Source of the DNA: an uncultured Flavobacteriales bacterium
Lineage (GTDB): Bacteria > Bacteroidota > Bacteroidia > Flavobacteriales > BACL11
Direction: 5' to 3'
NCBI GenBank assembly: GCA_943789505.1
Contig: CALSUJ010000002.1
Location: 142,001-206,000 of the forward strand
Length of the DNA stretch: 64,000 nucleotides
Positions 25,894 through 35,989 of the stretch are shown here, in pieces (position 1 is the first letter of the stretch; the number at the start of each line of letters is the position of its first letter). The notes below the pieces were generated by a model that saw nothing but the letters and a program-made list of their open reading frames with translations, made no database searches and had not been told where the DNA came from. Position numbers and translations under genes: made by a program.

Positions 25894-28800
25894 ATGAAAA
25901 AAATAATAATAGTTCTAACTTTTATTTTCTCTAGTTTTTTATCTTTTTCATCACACTTTATGGGTGGAGAGATTACTTGGAAATGTCTTAAAGGTGGTCC
26001 GAATATAGGACAGTATATTTTTGAAATGAAAGTGTATAGAGACTGTTCAGGTATTTCTTTTTCGCAAGTTTCAGAAACAGTTACTCATCATAATTACCCA
26101 GCACTTGGTGGTACTACACCAATATTAATGAATTTTATATCAACTAGCACAATGGCAACTCCTATAGGATCTGCAGGTTCAGGAAATGCTTGTTTTGATT
26201 GTGCTGCTGGTGATGTTGGTGCTGTAGAGGAATATATTTGGAGATCTGACCCAATGACATTAGCTGGAAATCCTCCTCCTCAAGGATGGCATTTTACATG
26301 GGGAAGTTCGGCAAGAAGTAGTAATATTACTAATGGAATGTCAAATCAACCTTGGACTTTAAGAGCAGTTATGTATGCTTATGATACTGATTTCCCAAAT
26401 GGAGTTTACTTACCTTCCAGCCCCTGTTATGATTCTTCACCTGAATTTAAAGAATTAGCCAAAACAATTATATGTACAGGATATCCTTTTGCTTACTCTC
26501 ATAATGCTTCTGACGATGAATTAGACGAGTTAACATATAGCTGGGGTGAGCCACTAGGAGATAATTTTTCTTATGATCCTGCTAATCCAAATGCAACAGC
26601 CCTAGCTTTTGACCCTCCTTACTCTGTTACATCTCCAATTCCTGGTAACCCAACTTTAGACTCTGTAACAGGTGAGATAGCTTATAATTCTCCTACTGCA
26701 GGGGTTTTTGTTACATGTGTTAAAGTTGAAGCTAGGAAATGTGGACAACTTGTAGCTGAAATTTACAGAGAGGTTCAAGTGGTGTTATTGGATTGTAGTA
26801 GTTTTAATCCTCCTACTGACGGACTCAATGATCCTCCAATAATTACCACTCCAGTAGGTCTTCAAACTTGGATCACAACTATAAATACTGCTGGTCTACC
26901 TTCTCATTCCACTACGATTTATGCTGGCGATTTGGTTACTTTTAATATACAAGCAGAAGACCTAGATACATATACAGGAGGAGTTCCTCAGGACATTACA
27001 TTGGATATTTCAGGTGGTCAAGTATCAAAAGACTATATACTTGATACATGGTGTCCTAATCCTCCTTGTGCCACTTTTAATAATGGAGCAAATCCACCTA
27101 TAACACCGGGTCCTTTCGGAGTTGATTTGTTTGCCCCAGCAATTGTTAGTGGTGTCTTTGAATGGCAAACTACTTGTAATCATATTTATGCTGATGTTGG
27201 TTGTAATAACTCCTCAAGTATTTTTACATTTTCTATTAAAGCTTATGATGATTTTTGTCCTGCTAACGGGGTTAGTATTGCTACTATTAAAATTACAGTT
27301 GCACCTCCAATTCCTGATTTAAGATGTATTTCTGTTCAAGATAATGGAGATATTGATTTAACATGGAAATATGTTGATTTTGCGCCTCCAACGCTTGAAC
27401 CATTTTTTGTTTGGCATGCTACTAGTTTAGCAGGTCCTTATACAATGATTGATAGTGTACTATTCCCTATAGATACATATACTCATTTAGGAGCTAATGG
27501 TAATACTGTTTCTCAATTTTACTTTTTGTCTAATAAGGATGGTTGTGATACAACAGGCGCTGATTTACATTCTGATACTTTAGAGAGTATTTTTATGGAT
27601 ATAACTCCAATAAATTTTGGGGTATCAGCTATTCTTGATTGGAATGCTATTCACGATCCATTATTGATTACTTCATCTGTTGATTATGATATGTTTATTA
27701 AAAAAACGGGTTCTTCTTTTTCTAATTACTTAACTACATCTTTATTATCCTATTTATATGATGCAGTTAAGTGTAATGAAGATCTTCAGTTTTATGTTGA
27801 AATTCCTGATGCAATTGGTTGTATTTCAAAATCATCAATAGGAACTGTAAATTTAGGAGATACTTTAACCCCTATAACTCCTAATATTACTGATATCTCA
27901 GTAGATGCTAATGGTAAGTCGATAATCTCTTGGATTCCTTCACCAGGAGCAGATTATTATATTATTTATTTGAATGGTACACAAGGGGATATAACTACTG
28001 ATACAGTTTTTGGGGGGGTAAATTCATCTTACTCTTATGGATCTTCATTTGCTGATGAATATTCTGAAACCTTTAGCATTAGAGCAGAAGATAGCTGTGG
28101 AAACACAAAAATTACAACACCATATCATAATTCTATTTATCTTTCATCTGATTTAGATGAATGTACCCATGATTTAACTTTAACATGGAATGAGTATAAT
28201 AATTGGATGATGGGTGTAAGTTATTATAATGTTGTTGTTGAAGAAACTGATTTAAGTGGAACAACAACAACAACAGTTGATACAAATTTAGTCAACATAA
28301 CTGAGTATGTTGTAACTAGCTTAATGGATAAATATTCATATAATATATATGTAGTTGCAAATGATGGTGACACAATCTTTTCAGCTTTATCAAATCAATT
28401 ACTTCTTGTTCCTAATTTACCTAAAAAACCGGATTATAATTATATTGAATATGCTAGTGTAAATCATGATAATGGTTTTGTTGAAATTAATTGTTTGGTA
28501 GATAACACTGCTATTATTGATTTTTATGATGTTATGCGTTCTTTGCGTGATGTGAATAATTTTAAAAAGATAGCTGAAATTCCCTTTGTTGGGGGAACGA
28601 CTATTCATTATACGGATGAATTTGTAAAATCTAGTGATAATTTTTATCAGTATAGAATACACCCAGTAGATACTTGTGGTGTAAGACTTTCAGTACCTCC
28701 AGTTGATGATGCAGCATTTATTAATGACACTTCTTTTGCACAAACAATTTTGTTGGAAACAGAAATTAATATTAATTATAATGAAGTTGATCCAACCTTA

Positions 28801-29376
28801 GATGAGGAATACACTAATACCTTAGTATTTAATGAATATGATAAATGGTTAGGTAATGTTTTGGAATACAGGTTGTATCGTTCAATAAATAGAGAGCCAT
28901 TTAATTTATTGCCAATTCGTACTTGGGATAGATTAAGTAACCCTAATGAAGAATTATATCATATTGATATTGTTACCGATTTTGGAGAGGGTAATGGTAG
29001 GTTCTGTTATTATATTGAAGCAATTGAAGGGAACTCTACTCCTTATGGGCCAGTTTCTGAGGGTAGTTTTTCCAATATATCTTGTATCTCTCAGACGCCA
29101 ATTATTTATGTTCCTAATACTTTTACTCCTAATGGTGATGAACATAATGAAGTATTCCGTCCTTTTACTAATTTTGTTTCTGAAGAGGGTTATTCTTTCA
29201 CTATATTTAGCAGAAGTGGTGGTATAATTTTTACTACTAACGATCCTTTAAAGGGTTGGGATGGTAGATTGAATGGTAATATGGTTAAAGATGATAATTA
29301 TATTTTCCATTTACAATATATCAATGGGGTTGGTGAAATAACTAGGAAAACAGACGTTATTACCCTAGTAAGATAA
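25894..29376 (+). CDS. giant secreted protein with T9SS type B (gliding-motility) C-terminal domain
   Basis: A 1160-residue extracellular protein. Signal peptide MKKIIIVLTFIFSSFLSFSSH; the mature N-terminus SHFMGGEITWKCLKGG...FEMKVYRDCSG is characteristic of a Bacteroidota family usually seen in large adhesin-like proteins. The middle contains cadherin/Ig-like segments (VSPDxxx-free, Cys-rich) and fibronectin-type-III-like units (about 480-1060; for example DLRCISVQDNGDIDLTWKY). The end (IIYVPNTFTPNGDEHNEVFRPF...TRKTDVITLVR) is a type B sorting domain. It follows the thioredoxin-like gene by 46 bases without an evident promoter. It ends at a strong terminator. Ligand unknown. Confidence 0.88.
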   Translation: MKKIIIVLTFIFSSFLSFSSHFMGGEITWKCLKGGPNIGQYIFEMKVYRDCSGISFSQVSETVTHHNYPALGGTTPILMNFISTSTMATPIGSAGSGNACFDCAAGDVGAVEEYIWRSDPMTLAGNPPPQGWHFTWGSSARSSNITNGMSNQPWTLRAVMYAYDTDFPNGVYLPSSPCYDSSPEFKELAKTIICTGYPFAYSHNASDDELDELTYSWGEPLGDNFSYDPANPNATALAFDPPYSVTSPIPGNPTLDSVTGEIAYNSPTAGVFVTCVKVEARKCGQLVAEIYREVQVVLLDCSSFNPPTDGLNDPPIITTPVGLQTWITTINTAGLPSHSTTIYAGDLVTFNIQAEDLDTYTGGVPQDITLDISGGQVSKDYILDTWCPNPPCATFNNGANPPITPGPFGVDLFAPAIVSGVFEWQTTCNHIYADVGCNNSSSIFTFSIKAYDDFCPANGVSIATIKITVAPPIPDLRCISVQDNGDIDLTWKYVDFAPPTLEPFFVWHATSLAGPYTMIDSVLFPIDTYTHLGANGNTVSQFYFLSNKDGCDTTGADLHSDTLESIFMDITPINFGVSAILDWNAIHDPLLITSSVDYDMFIKKTGSSFSNYLTTSLLSYLYDAVKCNEDLQFYVEIPDAIGCISKSSIGTVNLGDTLTPITPNITDISVDANGKSIISWIPSPGADYYIIYLNGTQGDITTDTVFGGVNSSYSYGSSFADEYSETFSIRAEDSCGNTKITTPYHNSIYLSSDLDECTHDLTLTWNEYNNWMMGVSYYNVVVEETDLSGTTTTTVDTNLVNITEYVVTSLMDKYSYNIYVVANDGDTIFSALSNQLLLVPNLPKKPDYNYIEYASVNHDNGFVEINCLVDNTAIIDFYDVMRSLRDVNNFKKIAEIPFVGGTTIHYTDEFVKSSDNFYQYRIHPVDTCGVRLSVPPVDDAAFINDTSFAQTILLETEININYNEVDPTLDEEYTNTLVFNEYDKWLGNVLEYRLYRSINREPFNLLPIRTWDRLSNPNEELYHIDIVTDFGEGNGRFCYYIEAIEGNSTPYGPVSEGSFSNISCISQTPIIYVPNTFTPNGDEHNEVFRPFTNFVSEEGYSFTIFSRSGGIIFTTNDPLKGWDGRLNGNMVKDDNYIFHLQYINGVGEITRKTDVITLVR

Positions 29377-29393
29377 CAATAATTAATTGTAAT

Positions 29394-29423
29394 AAAATAG
29401 TCCCTTTTTAAGGGACTATTTTG
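29394..29423 (+). terminator. rho-independent terminator
   Basis: AAAATAGTCCCTT, loop TTT, AAGGGACTATTTT followed by TTG: a perfect 13-bp stem right after the T9SS type B gene. Confidence 0.9.
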
Positions 29424-29436
29424 TTATATAATATGT

Positions 29437-29444
29437 TAATTTTG
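29437..29444 (+). promoter_or_regulatory. -7 box of the guaB operon
   Basis: TAATTTTG, perfect TAnnTTTG, 24 bases before the guaB ATG at 29469 and just after the upstream terminator. Confidence 0.6.
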
Positions 29445-29468
29445 CATACTTTTCTTAATATACCAACT

Positions 29469-30929
29469 ATGAATAATAAAATAATGAAAGAAGGCCTCAC
29501 TTATGATGATGTTTTAGTGGTTCCTGCGTATTCTGTAGTGTTACCTTACATGGTGAGTACAAGTACGCAATTTTCTAAAAATATTACTTTAAATATTCCA
29601 ATTGTAGCAGCAGCAATGGATACAGTAACAGAATCCAAAATGGCAATTGCAATAGCACAGGAAGGAGGAATTGGAGTTTTACATAAAAACATGAGTATTG
29701 AGCGTCAAGCTTTAGAGGTTAGAAAAGTAAAGCGTTCAGAAAGCGGTATGATTCTTGATCCAATTACTTTAACTTTATCAGCTACTGTTGGTGATGCATT
29801 TACTTTGATGCGTGAAAACAAAATTGGAGGAATTCCTATTGTTGATGAAGATGTAAAACTTTTAGGAATTGTAACCAATAGAGATTTAAGGTTTGAAAAA
29901 GATATGAATCTTTCTATTTCATTAATAATGACTTCAGATAAATTAATTACCACTAAACTGAATGATTTAGAAAATGCAGAAAATATTTTAAAAGAAAATA
30001 AAATAGAAAAATTACCTATTGTTAATTCTGAAAACCAACTTGTTGGATTAATTACATTCAAAGATATTATTAAAAACAGAATGCGACCTAATGCCTGTAA
30101 GGACCAATACGGTAGGTTAAGAGTTGCAGCTGCTGTTGGCGTTACAGATGATGTTCTTGAAAGAGTTGAAGCTCTTTCTAATGCATCTGTTGATGCAATT
30201 ATTATTGATACTGCTCATGGACATACTAACGGGGTAGTTGAATTGCTTAAAAAAATTAAATCAGCTTACCCTAATTTGGATATTGTTGTAGGAAATATTG
30301 CTACTGCAGCTGCAGCTCAAGCATTAATTGATGCTGGTGCTGATGCAGTAAAAGTTGGAATTGGCCCAGGTTCAATTTGCACTACTAGAGTTGTAGCAGG
30401 AATTGGTGTTCCCCAATTAACAGCTGTTATGGATGTAGCTGAAGTTACAAATAAACATAATATCCCTTTAATTGCTGATGGAGGAATAAGATATTCTGGT
30501 GATATTGTAAAAGCTTTTGCAGGTGGGGCTAGTACGGTTATGTTAGGTTCAATTATTGCTGGAGTAGAAGAAGCTCCAGGAGAGACAATAATTTTCGAAG
30601 GCAGAAAATTCAAATCCTACAGGGGTATGGGGTCGATTGATGCTATGCAGGATGGTTCAAAAGATAGGTATTTTCAAAGCGGAGAAGTAGATGTTAAAAA
30701 ATTAGTACCTGAAGGAATTGTAGGTCGAGTAGCTTATAAAGGAACATTAGGAGAAGTTATTCATCAAATGATTGGTGGATTAAGAGCTGGAATGGGTTAT
30801 ACAGGTTCGGCTACAATCAAAGCTTTAGGCAAAGCTGAGTTCTTAAAAATCACTGCTGCTGGGGCTGCTGAAAGTCATCCTCATGATGTAATAATAACTA
30901 GAGAAGCTCCAAATTATAGTAGAAAATAA
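29469..30929 (+). CDS. guaB: IMP dehydrogenase
   Basis: GuaB (486 aa from the ATG at 29469, [17 protein letters not shown]) oxidises IMP to XMP with NAD, the committed step of GMP synthesis. The start is chosen because the -7 box at 29437-29444 lies between it and an earlier in-frame ATG. TIM barrel with two inserted CBS domains (about 90-210), [18 protein letters not shown], the catalytic Cys loop [34 protein letters not shown], and the flap [10 protein letters not shown]...RYF. First gene of a likely operon with the periplasmic isomerases that follow (14-base gap). Confidence 0.97.
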   Translation: MNNKIMKEGLTYDDVLVVPAYSVVLPYMVSTSTQFSKNITLNIPIVAAAMDTVTESKMAIAIAQEGGIGVLHKNMSIERQALEVRKVKRSESGMILDPITLTLSATVGDAFTLMRENKIGGIPIVDEDVKLLGIVTNRDLRFEKDMNLSISLIMTSDKLITTKLNDLENAENILKENKIEKLPIVNSENQLVGLITFKDIIKNRMRPNACKDQYGRLRVAAAVGVTDDVLERVEALSNASVDAIIIDTAHGHTNGVVELLKKIKSAYPNLDIVVGNIATAAAAQALIDAGADAVKVGIGPGSICTTRVVAGIGVPQLTAVMDVAEVTNKHNIPLIADGGIRYSGDIVKAFAGGASTVMLGSIIAGVEEAPGETIIFEGRKFKSYRGMGSIDAMQDGSKDRYFQSGEVDVKKLVPEGIVGRVAYKGTLGEVIHQMIGGLRAGMGYTGSATIKALGKAEFLKITAAGAAESHPHDVIITREAPNYSRK

Positions 30930-30943
30930 AATTAAAAAATAAA

Positions 30944-32869
30944 ATGAAAAAAATAGGATTAAGTATTTTATGTGGAGCTTTTGCTCTAGTAATATCAGCT
31001 CAAAATGTATTAACTATTGATAGTCAAAATATATCATTAGAGGAATTTAAGAATGTTTTTTATAAAAACAATAATAACACAGAATTAACAAAAGAGTACT
31101 TAGACGAGTACATGCAGTTATTTGTTAATTTTAAGTTAAAAGTTAAAGAAGCTGATGAGTTAGGATTAGATACAATTGCAGCTTTTATAAGTGAGTTAGA
31201 AGGGTATAGAATACAATTAGCTAAACCCTATTTAAAAAATAAGGAGTTTGATGAAAATATGCTTACTGAGGCTTATGATAGAATGAAACAAGATATAAAA
31301 GCAAGTCATATTTTAATTTCAGTTGACGAAAAGGCAACTACACAGCAAGAAAAGGAAGCTTATGATAAAGTTTTAGCTATCCGTTCATCAATTCTAGCTA
31401 ATACAATTTCTTTTGCAGCTGCTGCAAAAAAGAATTCAGATGATAAATCAGCTTTAACTAATGATGGTGATTTAAGTTATTTTACTGCTTTTATGATGGT
31501 ATACGATTTTGAATCTGCAGCTTACGGTACTGAGATTGGTGAAATTTCAATGCCAGTTAAAACTAAATATGGTTATCATATTATTAAGGTTACTGACATA
31601 CGTGAAGCTTCTGGAGAAGTTAAGGTAGCTCATATTATGTTCAAATCAGGGCAAGGGTCTGATGATAAAAAATTAAATGAAGCAAAAGATAATATTAATA
31701 AAATCGCAGAATTGCTTAAGAATGGAGATGATTTTTCTGATGTTGCAGAGCGTTTTTCAGAAGATAGGTCAACTGCTGTGAAGGGAGGTAGTCTTCCTGC
31801 TTTTGGTGTTGGGAAAATGGTATCTGAATTTGAATCAGTTGCCTTTGGATTAAAAGAAGTAGGAGATATTTCTGTTCCTTTTCGTACGGAATATGGTTGG
31901 CACATAATTACTTTATTGGAAAGAAAAGGAATTCCTTCATTTGAAGAGGTAAAAGCAGAATTAAAAAGAAAAATTGAAAGTGATTCTAGAGGAGAGTTAA
32001 GCAAGGAAGCTTTGTTTGCTAAACTGCATAAAACTTATAAAGTTGTGAATAATCCAAAAGTTTACACTGCCTTTCGTATGAAAACAGCCAACACTATAGC
32101 TTCAGGAACATTCAGTCCTTTATCAGAAAATAATACTAAACTACTTACTATTAACGGAAAAATAATTACAGTAAGCTCATTTGTAAATTATATTTTAATT
32201 AATCAAAGGGTAGGTAATGATATTGATGAAATGTACTTAGCCTTTGTAAATCAGGAATTGTTAGCGTATGAGGAAAGTCAATTAGAAACAAAATACCCTG
32301 AGTATAAAGCATTGCTACAAGAATATCGTGATGGGATTTTACTTTTTGATTTAACAAATACCAAAGTATGGACTAAGGCAGTTGAGGATACTGTTGGTTT
32401 ACAAAATTTCTTTACAGCCAATAACATTAATTATAGATGGGAAAATAGAGTAGATGCTTCTGTTTATAGCTGTATTGATTTAGCAACTGCTATTAGAGTA
32501 AAAAGAGCAATATACAAGAAACATAGAGGAAATATTACTGATGCTGAAATATTAACTGAAACCAATACTGATGCGCCTTTGAGTTTACAAATAATTACTA
32601 AGAAATTTGTAAAAGGAGAAAATGAATATGTTGATGCAGTAGATTGGGAATTAGGTATTTCATCAGATATTAAAACTAATGATGGAAGTTATATTATTGT
32701 TGATATTCATGAAGTATTATCATCAGGATTAAAGGAATTGAATGAAACCAAAGGAAAAGTAATTTCTGATTATCAAAATGCATTGGAGTTAGAATGGATT
32801 GCTTCCTTACAAGAAAAATATAAAGTAAGTATTAATAATGAAGTGCTTTACACACTTATTAAACAGTAA
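30944..32869 (+). CDS. periplasmic peptidyl-prolyl isomerase, PpiC/SurA type, two parvulin domains
   Basis: A 641-residue secreted folding factor. Signal peptide ending VISAQ (residue 19), an N-terminal SurA-like helical region, then two parvulin domains: KASHILISVDEKAT (about 115-215) and VKVAHIMFKSGQGSDD (about 225-330), each with the closing G-Y/W-H-I-I strand (KYGYHIIKV and EYGWHIITL). The C-terminal 300 residues are less conserved and may form a chaperone arm. It presumably assists outer-membrane protein assembly, as SurA does in other Gram-negative bacteria. First of three related genes. Confidence 0.9.
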   Translation: MKKIGLSILCGAFALVISAQNVLTIDSQNISLEEFKNVFYKNNNNTELTKEYLDEYMQLFVNFKLKVKEADELGLDTIAAFISELEGYRIQLAKPYLKNKEFDENMLTEAYDRMKQDIKASHILISVDEKATTQQEKEAYDKVLAIRSSILANTISFAAAAKKNSDDKSALTNDGDLSYFTAFMMVYDFESAAYGTEIGEISMPVKTKYGYHIIKVTDIREASGEVKVAHIMFKSGQGSDDKKLNEAKDNINKIAELLKNGDDFSDVAERFSEDRSTAVKGGSLPAFGVGKMVSEFESVAFGLKEVGDISVPFRTEYGWHIITLLERKGIPSFEEVKAELKRKIESDSRGELSKEALFAKLHKTYKVVNNPKVYTAFRMKTANTIASGTFSPLSENNTKLLTINGKIITVSSFVNYILINQRVGNDIDEMYLAFVNQELLAYEESQLETKYPEYKALLQEYRDGILLFDLTNTKVWTKAVEDTVGLQNFFTANNINYRWENRVDASVYSCIDLATAIRVKRAIYKKHRGNITDAEILTETNTDAPLSLQIITKKFVKGENEYVDAVDWELGISSDIKTNDGSYIIVDIHEVLSSGLKELNETKGKVISDYQNALELEWIASLQEKYKVSINNEVLYTLIKQ

Positions 32870-33706
32870 ATGAATAAACAGCAAACATTTTTAATAATAG
32901 CATTTCTAACGTTTACTGTTTCTTGTTTTAATAGTAATAATAAACAAATTATTGCTAGTGTGAACGAAAAAGATTTATTGCTTTCAGAAGTTTTGAAAGA
33001 AATGCCTAAAGCAACTGAAGATAGTACTTTTTTTATTGAGCGTTACATGAACCTTTGGATTAGAAAGCAACTGATGATTTATCATTCTGAAATAAATTTA
33101 AGTAGCGATTTGTTGAATTATGAAGCACAGATTGCTGACTATCGTTCTTCCCTTTTAATATATGCATATCAGCAAGAATTGATTAATCAAAATTTTGATA
33201 CAAGTATTACCTCAAATGAGATATCTGATTATTATAATCAGTATCGTGAGGAGTTCAAGTTAGTTAAAAATATATTTATTGGCAGGTATATTGTTGTGGA
33301 TAAATCAGCTCCTAAGTCAAAAAACTTAAAAAAATGGTATAAATCTAATAAGCCAGATGATATAGAAAGCTTGACTGATTATTGTCATCAGTTTGCCAAA
33401 GAGTATTATCTTTCAGATAGTAGTTGGCAGTATTTTTCAAGCATTAATAATAAGTTACCTAAATTTATTACTGAGGAAGAATATTTTTTAGAGAATACAA
33501 AAGGGGTTTGGTTTGAAGATCAGCAATACCGTCATTACATTTACATTAAGAATTATCAAATAAAAGGAAGTATTAGTCCGTTATCGCTGGAAAGCGAAAA
33601 AATTCGTAATGTTTTACTAAATAAAAATAAAATACAATATTTAAAGCAACTTGAGGATGAGTTATATCAGAATGCTTTAGCTTTGAAAAAAATTAAAATA
33701 TACTAA
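32870..33706 (+). CDS. SurA-N-like lipoprotein lacking the isomerase domain
   Basis: A 278-residue predicted lipoprotein: signal peptide with lipobox TVSC (Cys19). The helical pattern (VNEKDLLLSEVLKEMP, RYMNLWIRKQLMIYH) matches the N-terminal chaperone part of SurA/PpiC proteins, but no parvulin domain is seen. It starts immediately after the stop of the previous gene and shares its last base with the following surA-type gene, so the three are translated as one unit. Role inferred: membrane-anchored partner of the two isomerases. Confidence 0.75.
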   Translation: MNKQQTFLIIAFLTFTVSCFNSNNKQIIASVNEKDLLLSEVLKEMPKATEDSTFFIERYMNLWIRKQLMIYHSEINLSSDLLNYEAQIADYRSSLLIYAYQQELINQNFDTSITSNEISDYYNQYREEFKLVKNIFIGRYIVVDKSAPKSKNLKKWYKSNKPDDIESLTDYCHQFAKEYYLSDSSWQYFSSINNKLPKFITEEEYFLENTKGVWFEDQQYRHYIYIKNYQIKGSISPLSLESEKIRNVLLNKNKIQYLKQLEDELYQNALALKKIKIY

Positions 33707-35031
33707 TGAATAAAATATATTATTTTCTATTATTAACTTTAACTAGCTTTAGTTTATCAGCTCAATCAATTGATAAAATTGAAGCAGTACTTGGTGATGA
33801 GGTTATTCTTACATCAGAAATTGAATCGCAATACCTACAGTATTTATCACAAGGACATACTAAGTCAAATGAAATTAGATGTCAAATTGTGGAAGATTTA
33901 TTGTTTCAGAAATTATTAGTTAACCAAGCAAAACTGGATAGTTTAGTCGTTTCAAATGATGAGGTTGAAGATGAAGTTAATAAACGGTTATCCTATTTTG
34001 AAACTCAATTAGGTTCTGTACAGAAGGTAGAAGATTATTTTGGGAAATCAAAAGTAAATATTAAACTTGAACTTGGAAAGGTAATTAAAGATCAGTTTAT
34101 GGCACAAAAAATGCAAACTAAACTTACTTCATCATTAAAGGTAACTCCTGCAGAAGTAAAGGAATCTTATGCGTTACTTTCGGATTCCGAAATCCCAAAC
34201 ATGCCAACTCAAGTTGAAGTAGCTCAAATCGTGATTAAACCAGAGATTACAGATGATCAGAAAGATAATATCAGAGAAAAACTAAATAATTTTAGAGATA
34301 GAGTTTATAATGGAGAAGATTTTAAAATGTTAGCTACATTGTACTCTGATGATCCTGGTTCAGCAATTAAAGGAGGAGAGCTTGGTTTTGTAAACAGAGG
34401 AGATTTAGTTCCTGAGTTTGAAAGAGCTGCTTTTCGTTTAAAAGAAGGTGAAATTTCAAATGTAGTAGAATCTCAATTTGGATACCATATTGTACAATTA
34501 ATTGAAAGGAGAGGAGAACAAATTAATGTGAGACATATCCTTATTAAAACTAAAGTAACAGCTACGGCTTTACATGCTGCAAAACTTAAAATGGATAATA
34601 TTGCAAAAGAAATAAATGAAGAAACAATTACTTTTGACCAAGCTGTAAGTGAATATTCAGATGATGAAAATAAGAGTAATGGAGGTTTGTTATTAAATCC
34701 AAATACTATGTCTACTTCACACACGCTTGAGGATATGGCTCCTGCTTTACGTTTAGTAATTGAAAAATTAAAAGAGACTCAGGTTTCTTCTCCTGCTGTT
34801 ATTCAAATGCAGGACGAAAATAAAGCCTACCGTATTTTAAGGTTGAACAAACGAACTGAACAACATAAAGCAAATTTGGTTGATGACTTTTCAAAAATTA
34901 AAGAATATTCAATCAATGCTAAAAAACAAGAAACGCTTGAAAAATGGAAGAGTATAACTATTGCTAAAACTTACATTAAACTATCTGACGAGATAGCTAA
35001 ATGTGAGTTGGCGAAAAATTGGAGTAAATAA
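33706..35031 (+). CDS. surA: SurA-type peptidyl-prolyl isomerase
   Basis: A 441-residue periplasmic chaperone. Signal peptide ends LSAQ (residue 20); the SurA N-terminal segment begins IDKIEAVLGDEVILTSEIESQYLQYL. Two parvulin domains follow: VEVAQIVIKPEITDD...FGYHIVQLIERRG (about 165-270) and VRHILIKTKVTA onward (about 275-380). The SurA layout (N-domain, P1, P2, C-helix) is preserved. Last of the isomerase trio; moxR starts 2 bases after its stop. Confidence 0.92.
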   Translation: MNKIYYFLLLTLTSFSLSAQSIDKIEAVLGDEVILTSEIESQYLQYLSQGHTKSNEIRCQIVEDLLFQKLLVNQAKLDSLVVSNDEVEDEVNKRLSYFETQLGSVQKVEDYFGKSKVNIKLELGKVIKDQFMAQKMQTKLTSSLKVTPAEVKESYALLSDSEIPNMPTQVEVAQIVIKPEITDDQKDNIREKLNNFRDRVYNGEDFKMLATLYSDDPGSAIKGGELGFVNRGDLVPEFERAAFRLKEGEISNVVESQFGYHIVQLIERRGEQINVRHILIKTKVTATALHAAKLKMDNIAKEINEETITFDQAVSEYSDDENKSNGGLLLNPNTMSTSHTLEDMAPALRLVIEKLKETQVSSPAVIQMQDENKAYRILRLNKRTEQHKANLVDDFSKIKEYSINAKKQETLEKWKSITIAKTYIKLSDEIAKCELAKNWSK

Positions 35032-35032
35032 T

Positions 35033-35989
35033 ATGAGTAATGAAGTTAAAGCTATAGATGATTTTGTTGTTAAATACAATGAATTTAAAAATGAAATAGC
35101 AAAAGTTATAGTAGGACAGGATGCTGTTGTACAGCAAGTATTAATCTCTATTTTTTGTAATGGACATTGTCTGTTGGTAGGTGTTCCTGGTTTGGCAAAA
35201 ACTCTATTGGTGCAAACTATTTCTGATTCTTTAGGACTTAACTTTAACCGTATTCAGTTTACACCTGACTTAATGCCCTCTGATATTGTTGGAGCTGAAA
35301 TATTAGATGAAAACAGAAATTTTAAATTTGTAAAAGGACCTTTATTTGCTAATATTATTTTGGCAGATGAGATAAATCGTACACCTCCTAAAACACAGTC
35401 GGCTTTATTGGAAGCTATGCAGGAACGATCAGTAACTAATGCAGGTACTCGATACGAATTGGATAAACCTTTCTTTGTTTTGGCAACACAAAATCCTATT
35501 GAACAGGAAGGGACTTATCCTTTACCTGAAGCGCAACTTGATAGGTTTATGTTTAATGTGATTTTAGATTATCCTACTTATGAAGAAGAACTACAGATTG
35601 TAAAACAGACTACTGTTAAAAATGAAGTTACTTTAAATACCATTATGTCAGCTGAACAAATAATGGAATGTCAACAGGTGATAACAAAATTACCTGTAAC
35701 GGATAATTTATTGCAATATGCTGTTAGTTTAGTCGCTAAAACAAGGCCAAAGTCTGAAAAAGCACCTGAAGTAGTAAAACAATATATTGAATGGGGTGCT
35801 GGACCAAGAGCGTCTCAGTTTATGCTTATGGCGGCTAAGTGTCATGCTGCAATAAATGGAAAGTATGCTCCTGATATTGAAGATGTAAAAGCAGTTGCTA
35901 AACCAATTTTACGCCATAGAATTGTTATGAATTATAAGGCAGAAGCAGAGGGAATGAGTGTAGATCAAATTATAGAATCAATTCTATAA
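35033..35989 (+). CDS. MoxR-family AAA+ ATPase
   Basis: A 318-residue MoxR-type ATPase, starting MSNEVKAIDDFVVKYNEF. The ATG at 35033 is chosen because an earlier in-frame ATG lies inside surA. Walker A is GVPGLAKTLL (about 47-56); Walker B and sensor are LADEINRTPPKTQSALLEAMQE and ATQNPIEQEGTYPLPEAQLDRFM. MoxR proteins usually act as chaperones activating partner complexes carrying von Willebrand A domains, typically encoded next door with a DUF58 gene; neither partner follows here, since def overlaps its stop by one base. Confidence 0.94.
   Translation: MSNEVKAIDDFVVKYNEFKNEIAKVIVGQDAVVQQVLISIFCNGHCLLVGVPGLAKTLLVQTISDSLGLNFNRIQFTPDLMPSDIVGAEILDENRNFKFVKGPLFANIILADEINRTPPKTQSALLEAMQERSVTNAGTRYELDKPFFVLATQNPIEQEGTYPLPEAQLDRFMFNVILDYPTYEEELQIVKQTTVKNEVTLNTIMSAEQIMECQQVITKLPVTDNLLQYAVSLVAKTRPKSEKAPEVVKQYIEWGAGPRASQFMLMAAKCHAAINGKYAPDIEDVKAVAKPILRHRIVMNYKAEAEGMSVDQIIESIL

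Noticed and set aside
28256-28277. ACA trinucleotide run
   Set aside because: In-frame Thr codons in a Thr-rich linker of the secreted protein; length is too short to suggest a variable tract.
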